Shown: piece after piece, positions 46,341 through 55,711 of the stretch
Layout of the letters: the number at the start of each line of letters is the position of its first letter
Numbering within the stretch: position 1 is the stretch's first letter
Assembly (NCBI GenBank): GCA_937957685.1
Contig: CALGAO010000132.1
Coordinates: 1-64,000, forward strand
DNA from: an uncultured Paenibacillaceae bacterium
Lineage (GTDB): Bacteria; Bacillota; Bacilli; Paenibacillales; DA-C8
Direction of reading: 5' to 3'
DNA: 64,000 nucleotides
The notes under the pieces: model-generated
Told to the model about the DNA's origin: nothing
Seen by the model: only the letters and a program-made list of their open reading frames with translations
Database searches by the model: none
Position numbers and translations under genes: made by a program

Positions 46341-49300
46341 GGATCACCCGCATCGAGATTGCCGGATTCGGCGCGATGCGCGACGCGGTGTTGGAGCTTG
46401 CGCCGGATGCGCCGATCGTACTGCTGCACGGACCCAACGAAGCCGGCAAGAGCACGCTGATGCAGTTCGTTCGCTCGGTGCTGTTCGGATTTCAGCCGCG
46501 CAGCCAGGCGGCGGAGCGGTATGCGCCCCTGTCCGGCGCGACGCATGGCGGCGCGCTGCTGCTCACCCTGGACGACGGCCGCACGGCGCATGTGCAGCGT
46601 TATGATGCGCCGGATGCGCAGGGCAAGCGTCCCTCGCGCGGAACGGTAACGGTGACGCTGGAGGACGGAACCGTCGGAGGCGAGGAGCTGCTGCGGCGAC
46701 TGATCGGCGACATCACCGAGGATGTGTATCGCAATATCTACGCCTTCGGGCTGACGGAACTGCAGGAGCTCCGAACGCTGCAGTCCGACGAGCTGAGCGG
46801 CTATCTGTTCAACGCCGGAATGGGCGTGAGCGGAACCGCCGTGCTGGAGACCGAGAAGCAGGTCGCCGCCGAGCTGGAGCGGCTGTTCAGGCCGCGCGGC
46901 AAGAAGCAGACGATCAATCAGCTCGTCGACCAGCTGGACCAGCTGAGCTCCGAGCTGCGCAGGAGCCGCAGCGTGCAGGAGAGCTATCACGCCAGGCGGG
47001 CTGAGCTGGAGCGGCTTCGCGAGCAGCTGTCCGCAGCCGAACGCGAGCTGGGCGAGGCGGAGAGCCGCATCGCCTGGCTGGACAAGTGCCTTCAGTCCCG
47101 CCAGGCATGGCAGGAACTTCGCGCCGCCGAGCTGGAGCTGCAGGAGTTGCCTGTGCGTGCTTCGTTTCCGAAGGACGGGTTGCGCAGATTCGAAGAGGAG
47201 AAACTGCGGCTCACGGAGCTTCAGACGATGCGCGACCAGCTGCAGGCCAAGATGGCGGCTGTCGAGCGACAGCTGCGAGAGCTGTCGCCCGACGGGCAGC
47301 GTCTGGCTCTCAGACGGGAGATCGAGCAACTGGCGGAGCAGGCGTCGATGATCCGCTCGCTTCAGCATGAGCTGAGCAACGCCCGAACGGAGGATGCTCA
47401 GCTTGCGGAGCAGGCGCGTCTGCAGATCGCCCGCATCGATGACAATTGGACGGAAGCCCAGGTCGCGGGGCTGAACACCTCGCTGGCCGAGCGATCGGCG
47501 ATCACGGGTTTCCGGGACAGGCTGGCAGCGCTCGAGCGGCAGGCCGAGACGTTCGCCGCCGAGGCGGCGAGGCTGCAGGCGGAGAAGCAGCGCCTGCTAC
47601 CGCGAAGGAACGAGGCTGCGGATGAGCTGACACGTGCGAAGGAAGCGCTGCGCGGACGCCATCCCGGCCGATGGACGGAACTTGCGCCTGATGAGCGGCG
47701 TCAGCATCTGCACCGGCTGAACCGGGCTTTGCAGAGCTGGAGGCAGGCTGCGTGGGAGCTCGCGGCCGAAGAGAGGCGCCAGCAGGAAGCGCGGCAGCGG
47801 GGACGGCGCATGCGGCCGATGCTGCTCGCCCTGGCGGCCTTGACGATCATCCTGCCTGTGGGCCTCTTCCTGCTGGCCGATGGACTGACGGCCATCCTCG
47901 CGGCGGCTGCCTTGCTGGCAGTCGATGGCGTGCTGCTGATGATGTGGCGCCATCAGGAGGTCGACGGGAGCAGGGGCAGGGAGCATATTGCCCGGGAAAT
48001 GCAGCGCTGGTCCGAGGAAACGATGGCGCTGTATATGCAGCTCTCAGGCGAGCAGCCGTATGGCGCCGCTGAGGCAGCTCCCTCGTATGCCGGGCGAGCT
48101 GCTCGTTCGCGCTCTCGCATGAGCGAGGCGGGCGATGCGGCATGGTCGATTGAAGCCGCCGCATCCGCTGTTGAGCAACTGGAGCTGGCGATAGAACGCT
48201 GGCAGTCGGAGGAGCGGGACTTGAGGCGGCTCGCCGATCGACTGAGCGAGCTGGACGAGCAGCTGGCGGATGTCAGCGAACGTCAGCAGGCAATAGCCGA
48301 AGAACAGGCGGCTTGCGGCCAGGCACTGGAAGCCGGGGTTGATCAGTGGCGATCCTGGCTGGCGGAGCGGGGGCTGCCGACACGGCTTGCGCCGGAGACG
48401 GCGCTGGAGCTGTTCTCGCTGGCAGAGCAGGCGAAGCAGACGTTCAGGCAGCGGGCGGCCGTTCGTCAGCGGATCACGGGATATGGGTCGCGGATCGCCG
48501 AGTTCGAGGAGCAGGTGGCGAGACTCTTTGCCCGGTTGTCCGAACCGCTGCCGGACAGCCGTTCGGCGGTCGAACTGGTGCGGGAGCTGGCTGAGCTGGT
48601 CGCAAGGGATGCCGAGCAGGCTGAACGACAACAGGCGCTTGAGCGACAGTGGAACGAATGGCGGGAGGAGCTGGAGCGCACGGCCGATCGGATCCGCCAG
48701 ACGGAAGCTCTTATCTCCGGGCTGTGGCAGGAAGCCGGCGCGAGGGATGAGGCGGAGTTTCGTCAGCTGGCGGCGCAGGAGGAGCGGCGTCAGCAATTGC
48801 AGCAGTCGGTCAAGCAGGCGATCTCCCGTCTGGAATGGCTGGTGTCGCCGGAGAAGCTGGATGAGCTGATGCACAGCCTCCGAACCATGGGCGGCTCCGA
48901 GCTGGAGGCCGAGCACGCGAATGTGGGAGCAAACATCGCGCGTCTCAGAAGCCGGATCGAGGAACTCCGCGATCAGAGAGCGAAGCTGGAGCTGGAATTG
49001 GACAGGCTCAGGGAAGGGACGGAGCATGCGGAGCTGGAGCAGCGCAGGGAAGAACTGCTCGCCGAGCTGAACCGCCATGTTGCCGAATATTCGGTCTATG
49101 CGATGGCGAGCGGCCTCGTCAGGCGAACGCGGACGATCTATGAGCGGGAGCGACAGCCGAAGGTGCTTCGGCAGGCGTCGCACCATATGGCCGTCATCAC
49201 CGGCGGCAGGTATGTGCGTGTGCTTGCGCCGTTCGGCGAACGGAGGCTGATCGTGGAGCGCCATGACGGACTTCAGCTGGATACCGCCCGCCTGAGCAGG

Positions 49301-49555
49301 GGAACCGCCGAGCAACTGTATCTGGCCATGCGCTTCGCGCTGGTGGAGTCGCATGACAGCGGCCATGAGGCTTTGCCGCTTGTGCTCGACGACATCCTGG
49401 TGAATTTCGACGAGGAAAGGGCGGCGCGTTGCCTTGAATGCCTCGCGCAGATCAGCCAGCACCGCCAGGTGTTGATGTTCACCTGCCATGACTACATGCG
49501 AGACATGGTCAGCAGCCTGCTTCCGCAAGCGCAATTGATCGGGCTTAAGGGATAA
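46337..49555 (+). CDS. yhaN: YhaN-like SMC/Rad50-type ATPase
   Basis: 1072 residues. The N-terminal ATPase part has Walker A HGPNEAGKST (about residues 34-43). A very long Glu/Gln/Arg-rich coiled coil is interrupted near residues 490-540 by two hydrophobic helices, as in YhaN. The C-terminal part has the signature LSRGTAEQLYLAMR and Walker B LPLVLDDILVNFD. The ATG overlaps the yhaO stop (ATGA). Together with YhaO it should form a membrane-associated nuclease complex. The membrane helices distinguish it from SbcC. Confidence 0.87.
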   Translation: MRITRIEIAGFGAMRDAVLELAPDAPIVLLHGPNEAGKSTLMQFVRSVLFGFQPRSQAAERYAPLSGATHGGALLLTLDDGRTAHVQRYDAPDAQGKRPSRGTVTVTLEDGTVGGEELLRRLIGDITEDVYRNIYAFGLTELQELRTLQSDELSGYLFNAGMGVSGTAVLETEKQVAAELERLFRPRGKKQTINQLVDQLDQLSSELRRSRSVQESYHARRAELERLREQLSAAERELGEAESRIAWLDKCLQSRQAWQELRAAELELQELPVRASFPKDGLRRFEEEKLRLTELQTMRDQLQAKMAAVERQLRELSPDGQRLALRREIEQLAEQASMIRSLQHELSNARTEDAQLAEQARLQIARIDDNWTEAQVAGLNTSLAERSAITGFRDRLAALERQAETFAAEAARLQAEKQRLLPRRNEAADELTRAKEALRGRHPGRWTELAPDERRQHLHRLNRALQSWRQAAWELAAEERRQQEARQRGRRMRPMLLALAALTIILPVGLFLLADGLTAILAAAALLAVDGVLLMMWRHQEVDGSRGREHIAREMQRWSEETMALYMQLSGEQPYGAAEAAPSYAGRAARSRSRMSEAGDAAWSIEAAASAVEQLELAIERWQSEERDLRRLADRLSELDEQLADVSERQQAIAEEQAACGQALEAGVDQWRSWLAERGLPTRLAPETALELFSLAEQAKQTFRQRAAVRQRITGYGSRIAEFEEQVARLFARLSEPLPDSRSAVELVRELAELVARDAEQAERQQALERQWNEWREELERTADRIRQTEALISGLWQEAGARDEAEFRQLAAQEERRQQLQQSVKQAISRLEWLVSPEKLDELMHSLRTMGGSELEAEHANVGANIARLRSRIEELRDQRAKLELELDRLREGTEHAELEQRREELLAELNRHVAEYSVYAMASGLVRRTRTIYERERQPKVLRQASHHMAVITGGRYVRVLAPFGERRLIVERHDGLQLDTARLSRGTAEQLYLAMRFALVESHDSGHEALPLVLDDILVNFDEERAARCLECLAQISQHRQVLMFTCHDYMRDMVSSLLPQAQLIGLKG

Positions 49556-49583
49556 GGCGTAGCAGGCGGGTCGTCAGGTCAGG

Positions 49584-50630
49584 TCATCTGGCATCCCGAC
49601 CCGCAGGCTGCTTCACGAACATCATCGCCAGCCAGAGCAGGCTGATCAGGCCGAACAGCGGATACAGCACGGAGAGCAACCGGCTGAACCCGATCTGGCT
49701 GATGAAGTAGCAGGCGATCAGGATGAGGGCGATGGTGAGGAGCAGGTTCCAGCCCGTATGCTGTCTGATCTGCAGGGTAAGCCCATAAACATCGGACAGC
49801 ATCGTGGTGAAGATCTCGGCGAAGATGACGAACATCACGAGCATCTGGATCGTGCTTCCGAGCACCGCCACCGTGTGGCCCATCGGGATCTCGAAGTGCA
49901 GGATGCCGGGCATATGGGCAGAGAGGGCGAAGTGGCCGGCCAGCAACATGAAGCCGATGCCGCTGCCGCCGATCATCCCTCCCCAGTACAGGACGGAACG
50001 GTCACGGATGCTGGAGCCGAGCGGCACGAGAACGGCCTGCGCATTGGCGAGATTGCCCGCGACGTAGAGGAAGGCGTAGACGACCATCTTCAGCGGAGAC
50101 TCCGCGCTGGCCAGGCTCAGCCAGCTGCCGGCCGTCGGCTGGGCCGAAGTGACGACGATGATGATCACCGTATAGACGAGCATGATGGGGACGACCAGCG
50201 AGTTCACCGCCATGATCGAGGAGATGCCTCTCGACAGGAGGAGCAGGATGGCGATCATCGTCAGGGTCAGTCCCAGATTGTAGGAAAGTCCGAATTGCTC
50301 ATGAAAAACAGAACCTGCTCCGGCAAGCATCACGGCGCTTACACTGAACAGGTTCAACATGGAGAGCAGGCTGATCCAGTGACCCGCCCGATCGCCGAAC
50401 AGATATCGGTTCAGATCTTCATACGAGGCAGCGCCGATATCCGAGGACATGAGCATGATCTTCGTGCCCAGCCAGCTCATGAGCAGGGTGGTCAGCACGA
50501 TGGTCAGCGCGGCGAGATTGCCGAATCTTGTGAAAAACTGCAGGATCTCCTGTCCGGTTGCGAAACCTGCGCCAACCACCGTGCCCATATAGGTAAATGC
50601 GACTTGCAGCGTCTGCATGATCTTCTTCAA
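49584..50630 (-). CDS. ykvI: YkvI-like multi-spanning membrane protein
   Basis: 348 residues with about ten hydrophobic helices. The N-terminal AFTYMGTVVGAGFATGQEILQF resembles the first helix of LeuT-fold transporters and the B. subtilis YkvI family. Transport function is plausible but the substrate is unknown. TTG 50630 has AAGGAG about 10 bases upstream. Confidence 0.78.
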   Translation of the reverse strand: MKKIMQTLQVAFTYMGTVVGAGFATGQEILQFFTRFGNLAALTIVLTTLLMSWLGTKIMLMSSDIGAASYEDLNRYLFGDRAGHWISLLSMLNLFSVSAVMLAGAGSVFHEQFGLSYNLGLTLTMIAILLLLSRGISSIMAVNSLVVPIMLVYTVIIIVVTSAQPTAGSWLSLASAESPLKMVVYAFLYVAGNLANAQAVLVPLGSSIRDRSVLYWGGMIGGSGIGFMLLAGHFALSAHMPGILHFEIPMGHTVAVLGSTIQMLVMFVIFAEIFTTMLSDVYGLTLQIRQHTGWNLLLTIALILIACYFISQIGFSRLLSVLYPLFGLISLLWLAMMFVKQPAGRDAR

Positions 50631-50761
50631 GATGGCAAGCTCCTTCCCGCATGACTTGCACCGGGCCGAACTCTCGTGGCCGGGCCTGGCCGCACAGCCG
50701 TATAGTACAAGTTATGATCGGGAACGCTTATCCATGACTTTCAGGTTCGGTCATGATTCTT

Positions 50762-51364
50762 TTATTCGTCGGAAGCAAACAGCTTGATCGAGACGATCGT
50801 TCCTGTCGTCTGGTCGATGTCCAGCTTGAGCACGGATCCATCCCGTTCGTACATCAGGACGGAACTGGTCAGCTGATCCGGCTCACCGAGCTTCTCCAGC
50901 GCATCATCCAGCGAACTGCCGATCGTGATGCCGCCGAGGCCGGGATTGATCTCTGCGGAGTACACATCGATGAAGTGAATTTGCTTCTGTTCATTATAGC
51001 CGACCATGAATCCCGGATAGCTGTGTACGACGATCACGTCCGAACCGTCGACCATCGTGAATTGCTCGGTGGCCCTGCCATATTCGTCCGCAACAGCATC
51101 CATCGGGTCGTGAATCCGGAGTCCCAGCAGCCTGAGCAAGGAAGATTCAGGAGATGACTGTTCTTCATCCGGGCCGTTTCCTGACATCTGCACAGCCTGA
51201 TCATCGTTCAGTTGGTTTGCCGAACCAGCCTGCAGCACGTTGTCCGCAGGTTCAATGTCAGAATATGCAACGTCCCTCTCGTTGTCGCTTTGACATGCCG
51301 CCAGAAGCGGTATTAATATTAGGAGAGAATAAACGGACGACAAACGCAGCTGATGACCTGACAT
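50762..51364 (-). CDS. Putative lipoprotein, unidentified
   Basis: 200 residues from ATG 51364. A lipobox LLAAC follows a basic N-terminus and a hydrophobic segment, so the Cys (about residue 24) is probably lipidated. The mature part is acidic, with a C-terminal domain of beta character containing LGGITIGSSLDDALEKLGEPD, a pattern common in small surface domains of this group. No family was firmly recognised. It is divergent from xpt. Confidence 0.7.
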   Translation of the reverse strand: MSGHQLRLSSVYSLLILIPLLAACQSDNERDVAYSDIEPADNVLQAGSANQLNDDQAVQMSGNGPDEEQSSPESSLLRLLGLRIHDPMDAVADEYGRATEQFTMVDGSDVIVVHSYPGFMVGYNEQKQIHFIDVYSAEINPGLGGITIGSSLDDALEKLGEPDQLTSSVLMYERDGSVLKLDIDQTTGTIVSIKLFASDE

Positions 51365-51606
51365 ATATGCATCTTTCCTTTCTCGCGCGCTTAGGTCTGC
51401 TGTTTGTGAACGATTGCCGCACGTTATAGCAGCCATTTACGATCATACTCCATTTGCTTTAGCGTTCCAAAGACTGATTTGGAGCAATCAGGGCGACTTA
51501 TGGCGAGAAACGGTCAATTTTGACATAACGTTGCGCATTCTCATGTCGGCAATCAATCTTTTGAAAATTCTCGTCATTTCATGAAAATGCACACAGGGGG
51601 CGGACT

Positions 51607-52176
51607 ATGGACTTATTGAAACAAGCGATTCTGGAGAAGGCGAAGGTCATTAATTCGACGATTCTCAACCTCGATCAGGTGTTGAACCATCAGGTGGATC
51701 CGCAGCTCATGATGAAGGTGGGCGAAGAGTTCGCGCGGCGATATCAGGATGCGGGCGTGACGAAGATCCTGACCATCGAGTCATCGGGCATCTCGGCAGC
51801 CTTCGCTGCGGCCTATCATCTCGGCATCCCCTTCGTCTTTGCGAGGCGGAAGAAGACGCTGATCACCGATGCGGATTCGTACTGCGAGCGCGTCCCCTCC
51901 TTCACCAAAGGCATCATGACAGACATCGTGCTGCCGAAGGTGCTGCTCTCCGCGGACGATACGGTGCTGCTCATCGATGACATCATCGCCAACGGCGATG
52001 CGGCCAAAGGCATGATGCGCATCGTCGAGCAATCCGGGGCGAAGCTTGCGGGCTGGGGCATCGTGATCGAGAAGTGCTTCCAGCGCGGCGCGGATGAGAT
52101 ACGCGAGACCGGCGTGCGCGTCGAGTCGCTCGTGCAGATCAAGTCGCTGGAAGGCGGAACCGTCCATTTTGAATGA
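51607..52176 (+). CDS. xpt: Xanthine phosphoribosyltransferase
   Basis: Salvages xanthine (and guanine poorly) to nucleotides. 189 residues. The PRPP loop is VLLIDDIIANGDAAKGM, and the N-terminal hood region reads LLKQAILEKAKV. ATG 51607 follows AGGGGGCGG. In B. subtilis xpt sits behind a purine riboswitch with pbuX; here neither a recognisable purine aptamer nor pbuX is seen. TTGACA at 51520-51525 may be its -35, but no good -10 follows. Confidence 0.94.
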   Translation: MDLLKQAILEKAKVINSTILNLDQVLNHQVDPQLMMKVGEEFARRYQDAGVTKILTIESSGISAAFAAAYHLGIPFVFARRKKTLITDADSYCERVPSFTKGIMTDIVLPKVLLSADDTVLLIDDIIANGDAAKGMMRIVEQSGAKLAGWGIVIEKCFQRGADEIRETGVRVESLVQIKSLEGGTVHFE

Positions 52177-52262
52177 TGGCATATTTTCAAGTCGTTTCCG
52201 GCTTTCATCCTCCTTTATTATCCTTTATAATAAAAAGGTGAAGCCAGGGAGGAGGGTGTAGA

Positions 52263-52583
52263 ATGGAGAACGATCGTCATGTGCTTGATCATTTGGAACG
52301 AAAGTTGCTCGAAGCGAAGACGCATTTCGAGAGAGCCCTCGACTGCAAACATACCGAGTTTGACGACTTGTACCCCTATATGATTGAGCATCCGCAGTTT
52401 TTCTGGTATAAGAGATACGTAGCCTGGTCGGAATTGCTCACGATGGTGAAGATATGCGATGAGCTGTCGATCGACTGGCAGAAGCAATTCACGCCGAACC
52501 AGGTCGAATATGTGACCAGCCGCGTCATGTCCAGCAAGGTTCTGGATCATTGGTACCATGACTCGAAGGAACATGTCAGCTGA
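52263..52583 (+). CDS. Unidentified 106-residue soluble protein
   Basis: Helical, with an aromatic-rich middle (PQFFWYKRYVAWSEL). No known family is recognised. GGAGGAGGGTG precedes ATG 52263. A terminator follows. Found as a single gene between xpt and a small ORF. Confidence 0.7.
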   Translation: MENDRHVLDHLERKLLEAKTHFERALDCKHTEFDDLYPYMIEHPQFFWYKRYVAWSELLTMVKICDELSIDWQKQFTPNQVEYVTSRVMSSKVLDHWYHDSKEHVS

Positions 52584-52609
52584 TTCACTGCAGGATATCC
52601 ATAATATGA

Positions 52610-52656
52610 GGCGTCTCCAGAGACATGATCCCATGATCCTGGCAGACGCCTTTTTT
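52610..52656 (+). terminator. Terminator
   Basis: GGCGTCT (52610-52616) pairs with AGACGCC (52644-52650), with additional inner pairing, followed by six T's. Confidence 0.75.
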
Positions 52657-52713
52657 GCTCCTTATCCCCGTTTATGATGCTGTAACTTCTGAAGGAAAGC
52701 GAGGCCGAGGATC

Positions 52714-52905
52714 GTGATTTCCGATGAACAACTGGAATCGCTCAGACAGAGCGGAGCGAAGGTGAGAGTCATACGCGACGCCAATCCCGAGAACGACGTC
52801 AGGGGATATGTCGTCGCCTGGGATGACAGGGAAGTGCTCATCCGCAGGCCGAATCGGCGCGTGATCAAGCTTTCTCGTGAATATACCTTTGAGTCGATCG
52901 ATTGA
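52714..52905 (+). CDS. Small unidentified protein, 63 residues
   Basis: GTG start at 52714 with a GAGG-type site upstream. The sequence has beta character, with a repeated R-x-x-I/V basic pattern (RVIRD, DVRGYVVAWDDREVLIRRPNRRVIK), reminiscent of small SH3-like or RNA-binding folds. No firm family. It ends before a bidirectional terminator. Confidence 0.6.
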   Translation: MISDEQLESLRQSGAKVRVIRDANPENDVRGYVVAWDDREVLIRRPNRRVIKLSREYTFESID

Positions 52906-52930
52906 ATGGCTCGGTTAACCAGCCCAATGC

Positions 52931-52987
52931 AAAACGGGGCGCCAGAGGTCAGTTTTCTTGCTGATCCGATGGCGCCCCGTTTTCTAT
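52931..52987. terminator. Bidirectional terminator
   Basis: AAAACGGGGCGCCA (52931-52944) pairs with TGGCGCCCCGTTTT (52970-52983) between convergent small genes. Confidence 0.85.
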
Positions 52988-52998
52988 TTCATCAACGA

Positions 52999-53178
52999 TC
53001 AGGTTCCCGAACGCTGTTCTTTCGCCTCATTCGTGCTGGCAAGCTCCCTTTCAGGAAGCGCATCCACGGCGGCATTCTCATTGCCCCATTTGCGCTTGTA
53101 GGCGTAATGGTAGCTCGCGAGCAAGAGCCAGATCAAGAGGATCGTGAAGACGACCGTAAACACCATGATCCCGTTCAT
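52999..53178 (-). CDS. Small single-pass membrane protein, 59 residues
   Basis: One hydrophobic helix near the N-terminus (MVFTVVFTILLIWLLLASY), then a charged tail. ATG 53178 has AAGGAGGG upstream and is preferred over the longer frame to 53214. Function unknown. Confidence 0.65.
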   Translation of the reverse strand: MNGIMVFTVVFTILLIWLLLASYHYAYKRKWGNENAAVDALPERELASTNEAKEQRSGT

Positions 53179-53298
53179 GGCAAGCCCTCCTTGTCTTGTT
53201 CTCTTACCTATCATAGCCTATGCTCCTGGTTTGCGCCATACCGCGTCATGAGATGTTGCAAAATTGTCGGAAATCGGACGGAATCCCCAAGAAGCCTG

Positions 53299-53346
53299 TT
53301 GACAGTTATATTGTGTTAGTGTACTATACAAATAGAACACTAATAC
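53299..53346 (+). promoter_or_regulatory. Promoter and probable GntR operator of the ABC operon
   Basis: TTGACA (53299-53304), 17 bases, TACTAT (53322-53327). An inverted repeat, GTGTTAGTGTAC (53313-53324) and GAACACTAATAC (53335-53346), with 10 of 12 positions symmetric, overlaps the -10. Autoregulation by the YtrA-like GntR protein encoded in the operon is the likely reading. Confidence 0.6.
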
Positions 53347-53389
53347 ATTACGAAAGTGAAATGATTTTTTATCAAGGAGGACGTGGAAC

Positions 53390-54223
53390 ATGACAGCATG
53401 GATGAAGGTATGGATGAAGGAAATGAGGCTTGGCAGGAAATTTATGTACGGCGTACTGATCCTGATGGCGATCCTGGCAGCTGTTGCCATCGGTTTGGGG
53501 ATTAGCTACCCTCACGGCGTCGTCAGCCTGGTGTACGGTTCCGGGACGCTTATGATCCTCTTCTATCTGATGGCCTACCTGATCGTCAGCTTCTCCAATG
53601 AGAAGAACAGCTATTCGATCTGGATGCAGACGCCGCTTCCCGGTTGGAGCCTGATCGCGGCGAAGGTGCTGGCGGGCGTCGTGTCGATGCTCATCACGTT
53701 GGTTGCCGCATGCTTGTTGTTCCTGGCGATCGACGTGGTTGACGGAGAGCTTAATATATCCGGTATGCTCTCGGCTGAGTTGGATCTCATCCCGGAAAGT
53801 GAGCTTGCGGAGATTCGCATGGTTGACGTGCTTCTGAAGGACTTTGAGACGTACAAGTGGCATTTCGCGCTGGCGTTGATCCCGGCGTTCCTCTGCGGGG
53901 CATTGATCATCGGCGCGATCTATCTGATCTTCTACATGTCGAACCGGATGTTGCGTCGCCGGACAGGCAGATGGAGCGGACTGGCAGCGATTCTGGTGAC
54001 GTTGTTCGCCATCTGGCTGCTGGATAAGCTGTTTGAATCTCCGATCCTGGACCTGTTCGATTGGGGTTCGTTCACGCTGGTTGACTTGCCGATTATGTTC
54101 GATGGAGACATGATCTTGCTTCAGACGTTGCCGGTTGGATACGTTGTGTTCAGCATTCTCATACTCGGACTCGTGGTATTCGTCTCCGGCTGGTTGTTGG
54201 ACAGGAAAGTGGAGGTGCGATGA
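53390..54223 (+). CDS. ABC-2 type transporter permease
   Basis: 277 residues with about six hydrophobic helices and a cytoplasmic loop after the first. It resembles ABC-2 permeases paired with YtrA-type regulators. It starts the operon permease, GntR regulator, ATPase. The order is unusual, since in B. subtilis ytrA comes first. GGAGG precedes ATG 53390. Substrate unknown; peptide antibiotics or wall intermediates are typical for such systems. Confidence 0.8.
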   Translation: MTAWMKVWMKEMRLGRKFMYGVLILMAILAAVAIGLGISYPHGVVSLVYGSGTLMILFYLMAYLIVSFSNEKNSYSIWMQTPLPGWSLIAAKVLAGVVSMLITLVAACLLFLAIDVVDGELNISGMLSAELDLIPESELAEIRMVDVLLKDFETYKWHFALALIPAFLCGALIIGAIYLIFYMSNRMLRRRTGRWSGLAAILVTLFAIWLLDKLFESPILDLFDWGSFTLVDLPIMFDGDMILLQTLPVGYVVFSILILGLVVFVSGWLLDRKVEVR

Positions 54224-54226
54224 TCC

Positions 54227-54598
54227 ATGGGGGAGAAGTTTGACGCCAATCAACCGATCTACCTGCAGATCGTGCAGAAGGCGATCCGTCAGATCGTGCG
54301 CGGGGACCTGAAGCCCGGCGACAAGCTGAAGTCAGTGCGCGAGATGGCGGTGGAGTACGGTGTGAATCCAAATACGGTGCAAAGGGTGAACAGTGAATTG
54401 GAACGGATGGGCATTATCGAGGCCAGACGAGGCCAGGGGATGTTCGTGACGGATGATGAAGAGCGTTTGACGATGCTGCGAACGGAGCTGATGGATGGGC
54501 AGATCACGCAGTTTGTCAGGGATATGCGGGAGACCGGCTTCAGCGATGAGGAGATCGTCGAAGGCGTGAAGCGCTATCTGGGACTGGAGCAGCATTGA
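54227..54598 (+). CDS. GntR-family regulator, YtrA subfamily
   Basis: 123 residues: a winged helix (about 8-75; KLKSVREMAVEYGVNPNTVQR is the recognition region) and the short all-helical tail characteristic of YtrA regulators, with no ligand-binding domain. The upstream inverted repeat is its likely operator. It lies 3 bases after the permease gene. Confidence 0.88.
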   Translation: MGEKFDANQPIYLQIVQKAIRQIVRGDLKPGDKLKSVREMAVEYGVNPNTVQRVNSELERMGIIEARRGQGMFVTDDEERLTMLRTELMDGQITQFVRDMRETGFSDEEIVEGVKRYLGLEQH

Positions 54599-54651
54599 GC
54601 CCGGGTTGTTTGGATAAGTAATGAGAATAAGGAACAGGGAGGAAACTGGCA

Positions 54652-55362
54652 ATGGATAGGCCAATCGTGCAATTTCAGGATGTGAGCAAGAGGTATCCCG
54701 GTACGGAAGCGTTGAAACATGCAACGTTCGATCTGCCGCGGGGGAAGATCATCGGCATCATCGGACCTAACGGCAGCGGCAAGTCGACCTCGCTGAAGCT
54801 GATGGCCGGACTCCTGCAGCCGGATAGCGGCACGGTGCTCGTGGACGGAGAGAAGGTGAGCAGGCTGGTCGCCCGCAAGGTGGCGTTCCTGCATGAGACG
54901 GATCAGCTGTACGGGTTCTACAGGATCGGAGAGATGATCGACTATTTCAGCAGCATATACGATGACTTCGACACGGGGAAGGCCCGGGAGATGCTGCAAT
55001 TCCTGCAGCTTGATCCGGCGCTGAAGATCGGCAGTCTGTCGAAGGGCAACCGGATGCGCGTCAAGCTCGTGCTTGTCCTGTCGCGCAATGCGCCGCTGCT
55101 GCTGCTCGATGAGCCGCTCTCGGGGCTTGATCCGATGGTGCGGGAGTCGATCATCAAGGGACTGATCTCCTTCCTCGATATGGAGCGGCAGACCGTGGTG
55201 CTGACGACGCACGAGGTCGAGGAGGTGGAGCCGCTGCTTGACGTCGTGGCGGCGCTGAAGGACGGCACCGTATTCAAGGTGGAGGAGGCTGACGTGATCC
55301 GCAGCGAGTACGGACTCAGCCTGATCGACTGGATGAAGCAGGTGTACGCACATACCCGCTGA
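54652..55362 (+). CDS. ABC transporter ATP-binding protein
   Basis: 236 residues. Walker A is GPNGSGKST; the signature motif is degenerate (SLSKGNRMR); Walker B is LLLLDEPLSGLDP; the switch His is in TTHEVEE. It is the ATPase partner of the ABC-2 permease upstream. The last 12 codons are the first unit of a tandem repeat that continues beyond the stop (55326-55637). Confidence 0.9.
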   Translation: MDRPIVQFQDVSKRYPGTEALKHATFDLPRGKIIGIIGPNGSGKSTSLKLMAGLLQPDSGTVLVDGEKVSRLVARKVAFLHETDQLYGFYRIGEMIDYFSSIYDDFDTGKAREMLQFLQLDPALKIGSLSKGNRMRVKLVLVLSRNAPLLLLDEPLSGLDPMVRESIIKGLISFLDMERQTVVLTTHEVEEVEPLLDVVAALKDGTVFKVEEADVIRSEYGLSLIDWMKQVYAHTR

Positions 55363-55637
55363 TGGGCTCAAGAGAGGTCGGAGGCGTTCGACTGGATGAA
55401 GCAGGTGTACGCACATACCCGCTGATGGGCTCAAGAGAGGTAGGAGGCGTTCGATTGGATGAAGCGGGGTGCGAGCCTATCCGCCGATGGGCTCAAGAGA
55501 GGTCGGAGGCGTTCGACTGGATGAAGCGGGGTGCGAGCCTATCCGCTGATGGGCTCAAGAGAGGTCGGAGGCGTTCAACTGGATGAAGCGGGGGACACGC
55601 CTTTCCGCTTGATGAGGCTCAAGCGAGTTTGTAGGCG
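55326..55637. repeat. 62-63 bp tandem repeat, five copies, seeded in the ATPase gene
   Basis: Units start at 55326, 55389, 55452, 55514 and 55576. Units 1 and 2 are nearly identical; 3 and 4 share a diverged centre; 5 is degenerate. Unit 1 encodes the last codons and stop of the ABC ATPase. Confidence 0.92.
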
Positions 55638-55711
55638 CCGGCGTGAATGAACCTTGTTCTCTTCGGAGATACTGAAGATAGCCATGCAGTTCGAAGAGGA
55701 AGTGTCGGAGG

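Noticed and set aside
51440..51606. Purine riboswitch upstream of xpt
   Set aside because: No match to the conserved purine aptamer loops could be found.
55326..55637. CRISPR array or coding repeat
   Set aside because: Whole units are repeated with no unique spacers; the open frame 55362-55586 is only a translation of the repeat without its own ribosome binding site.
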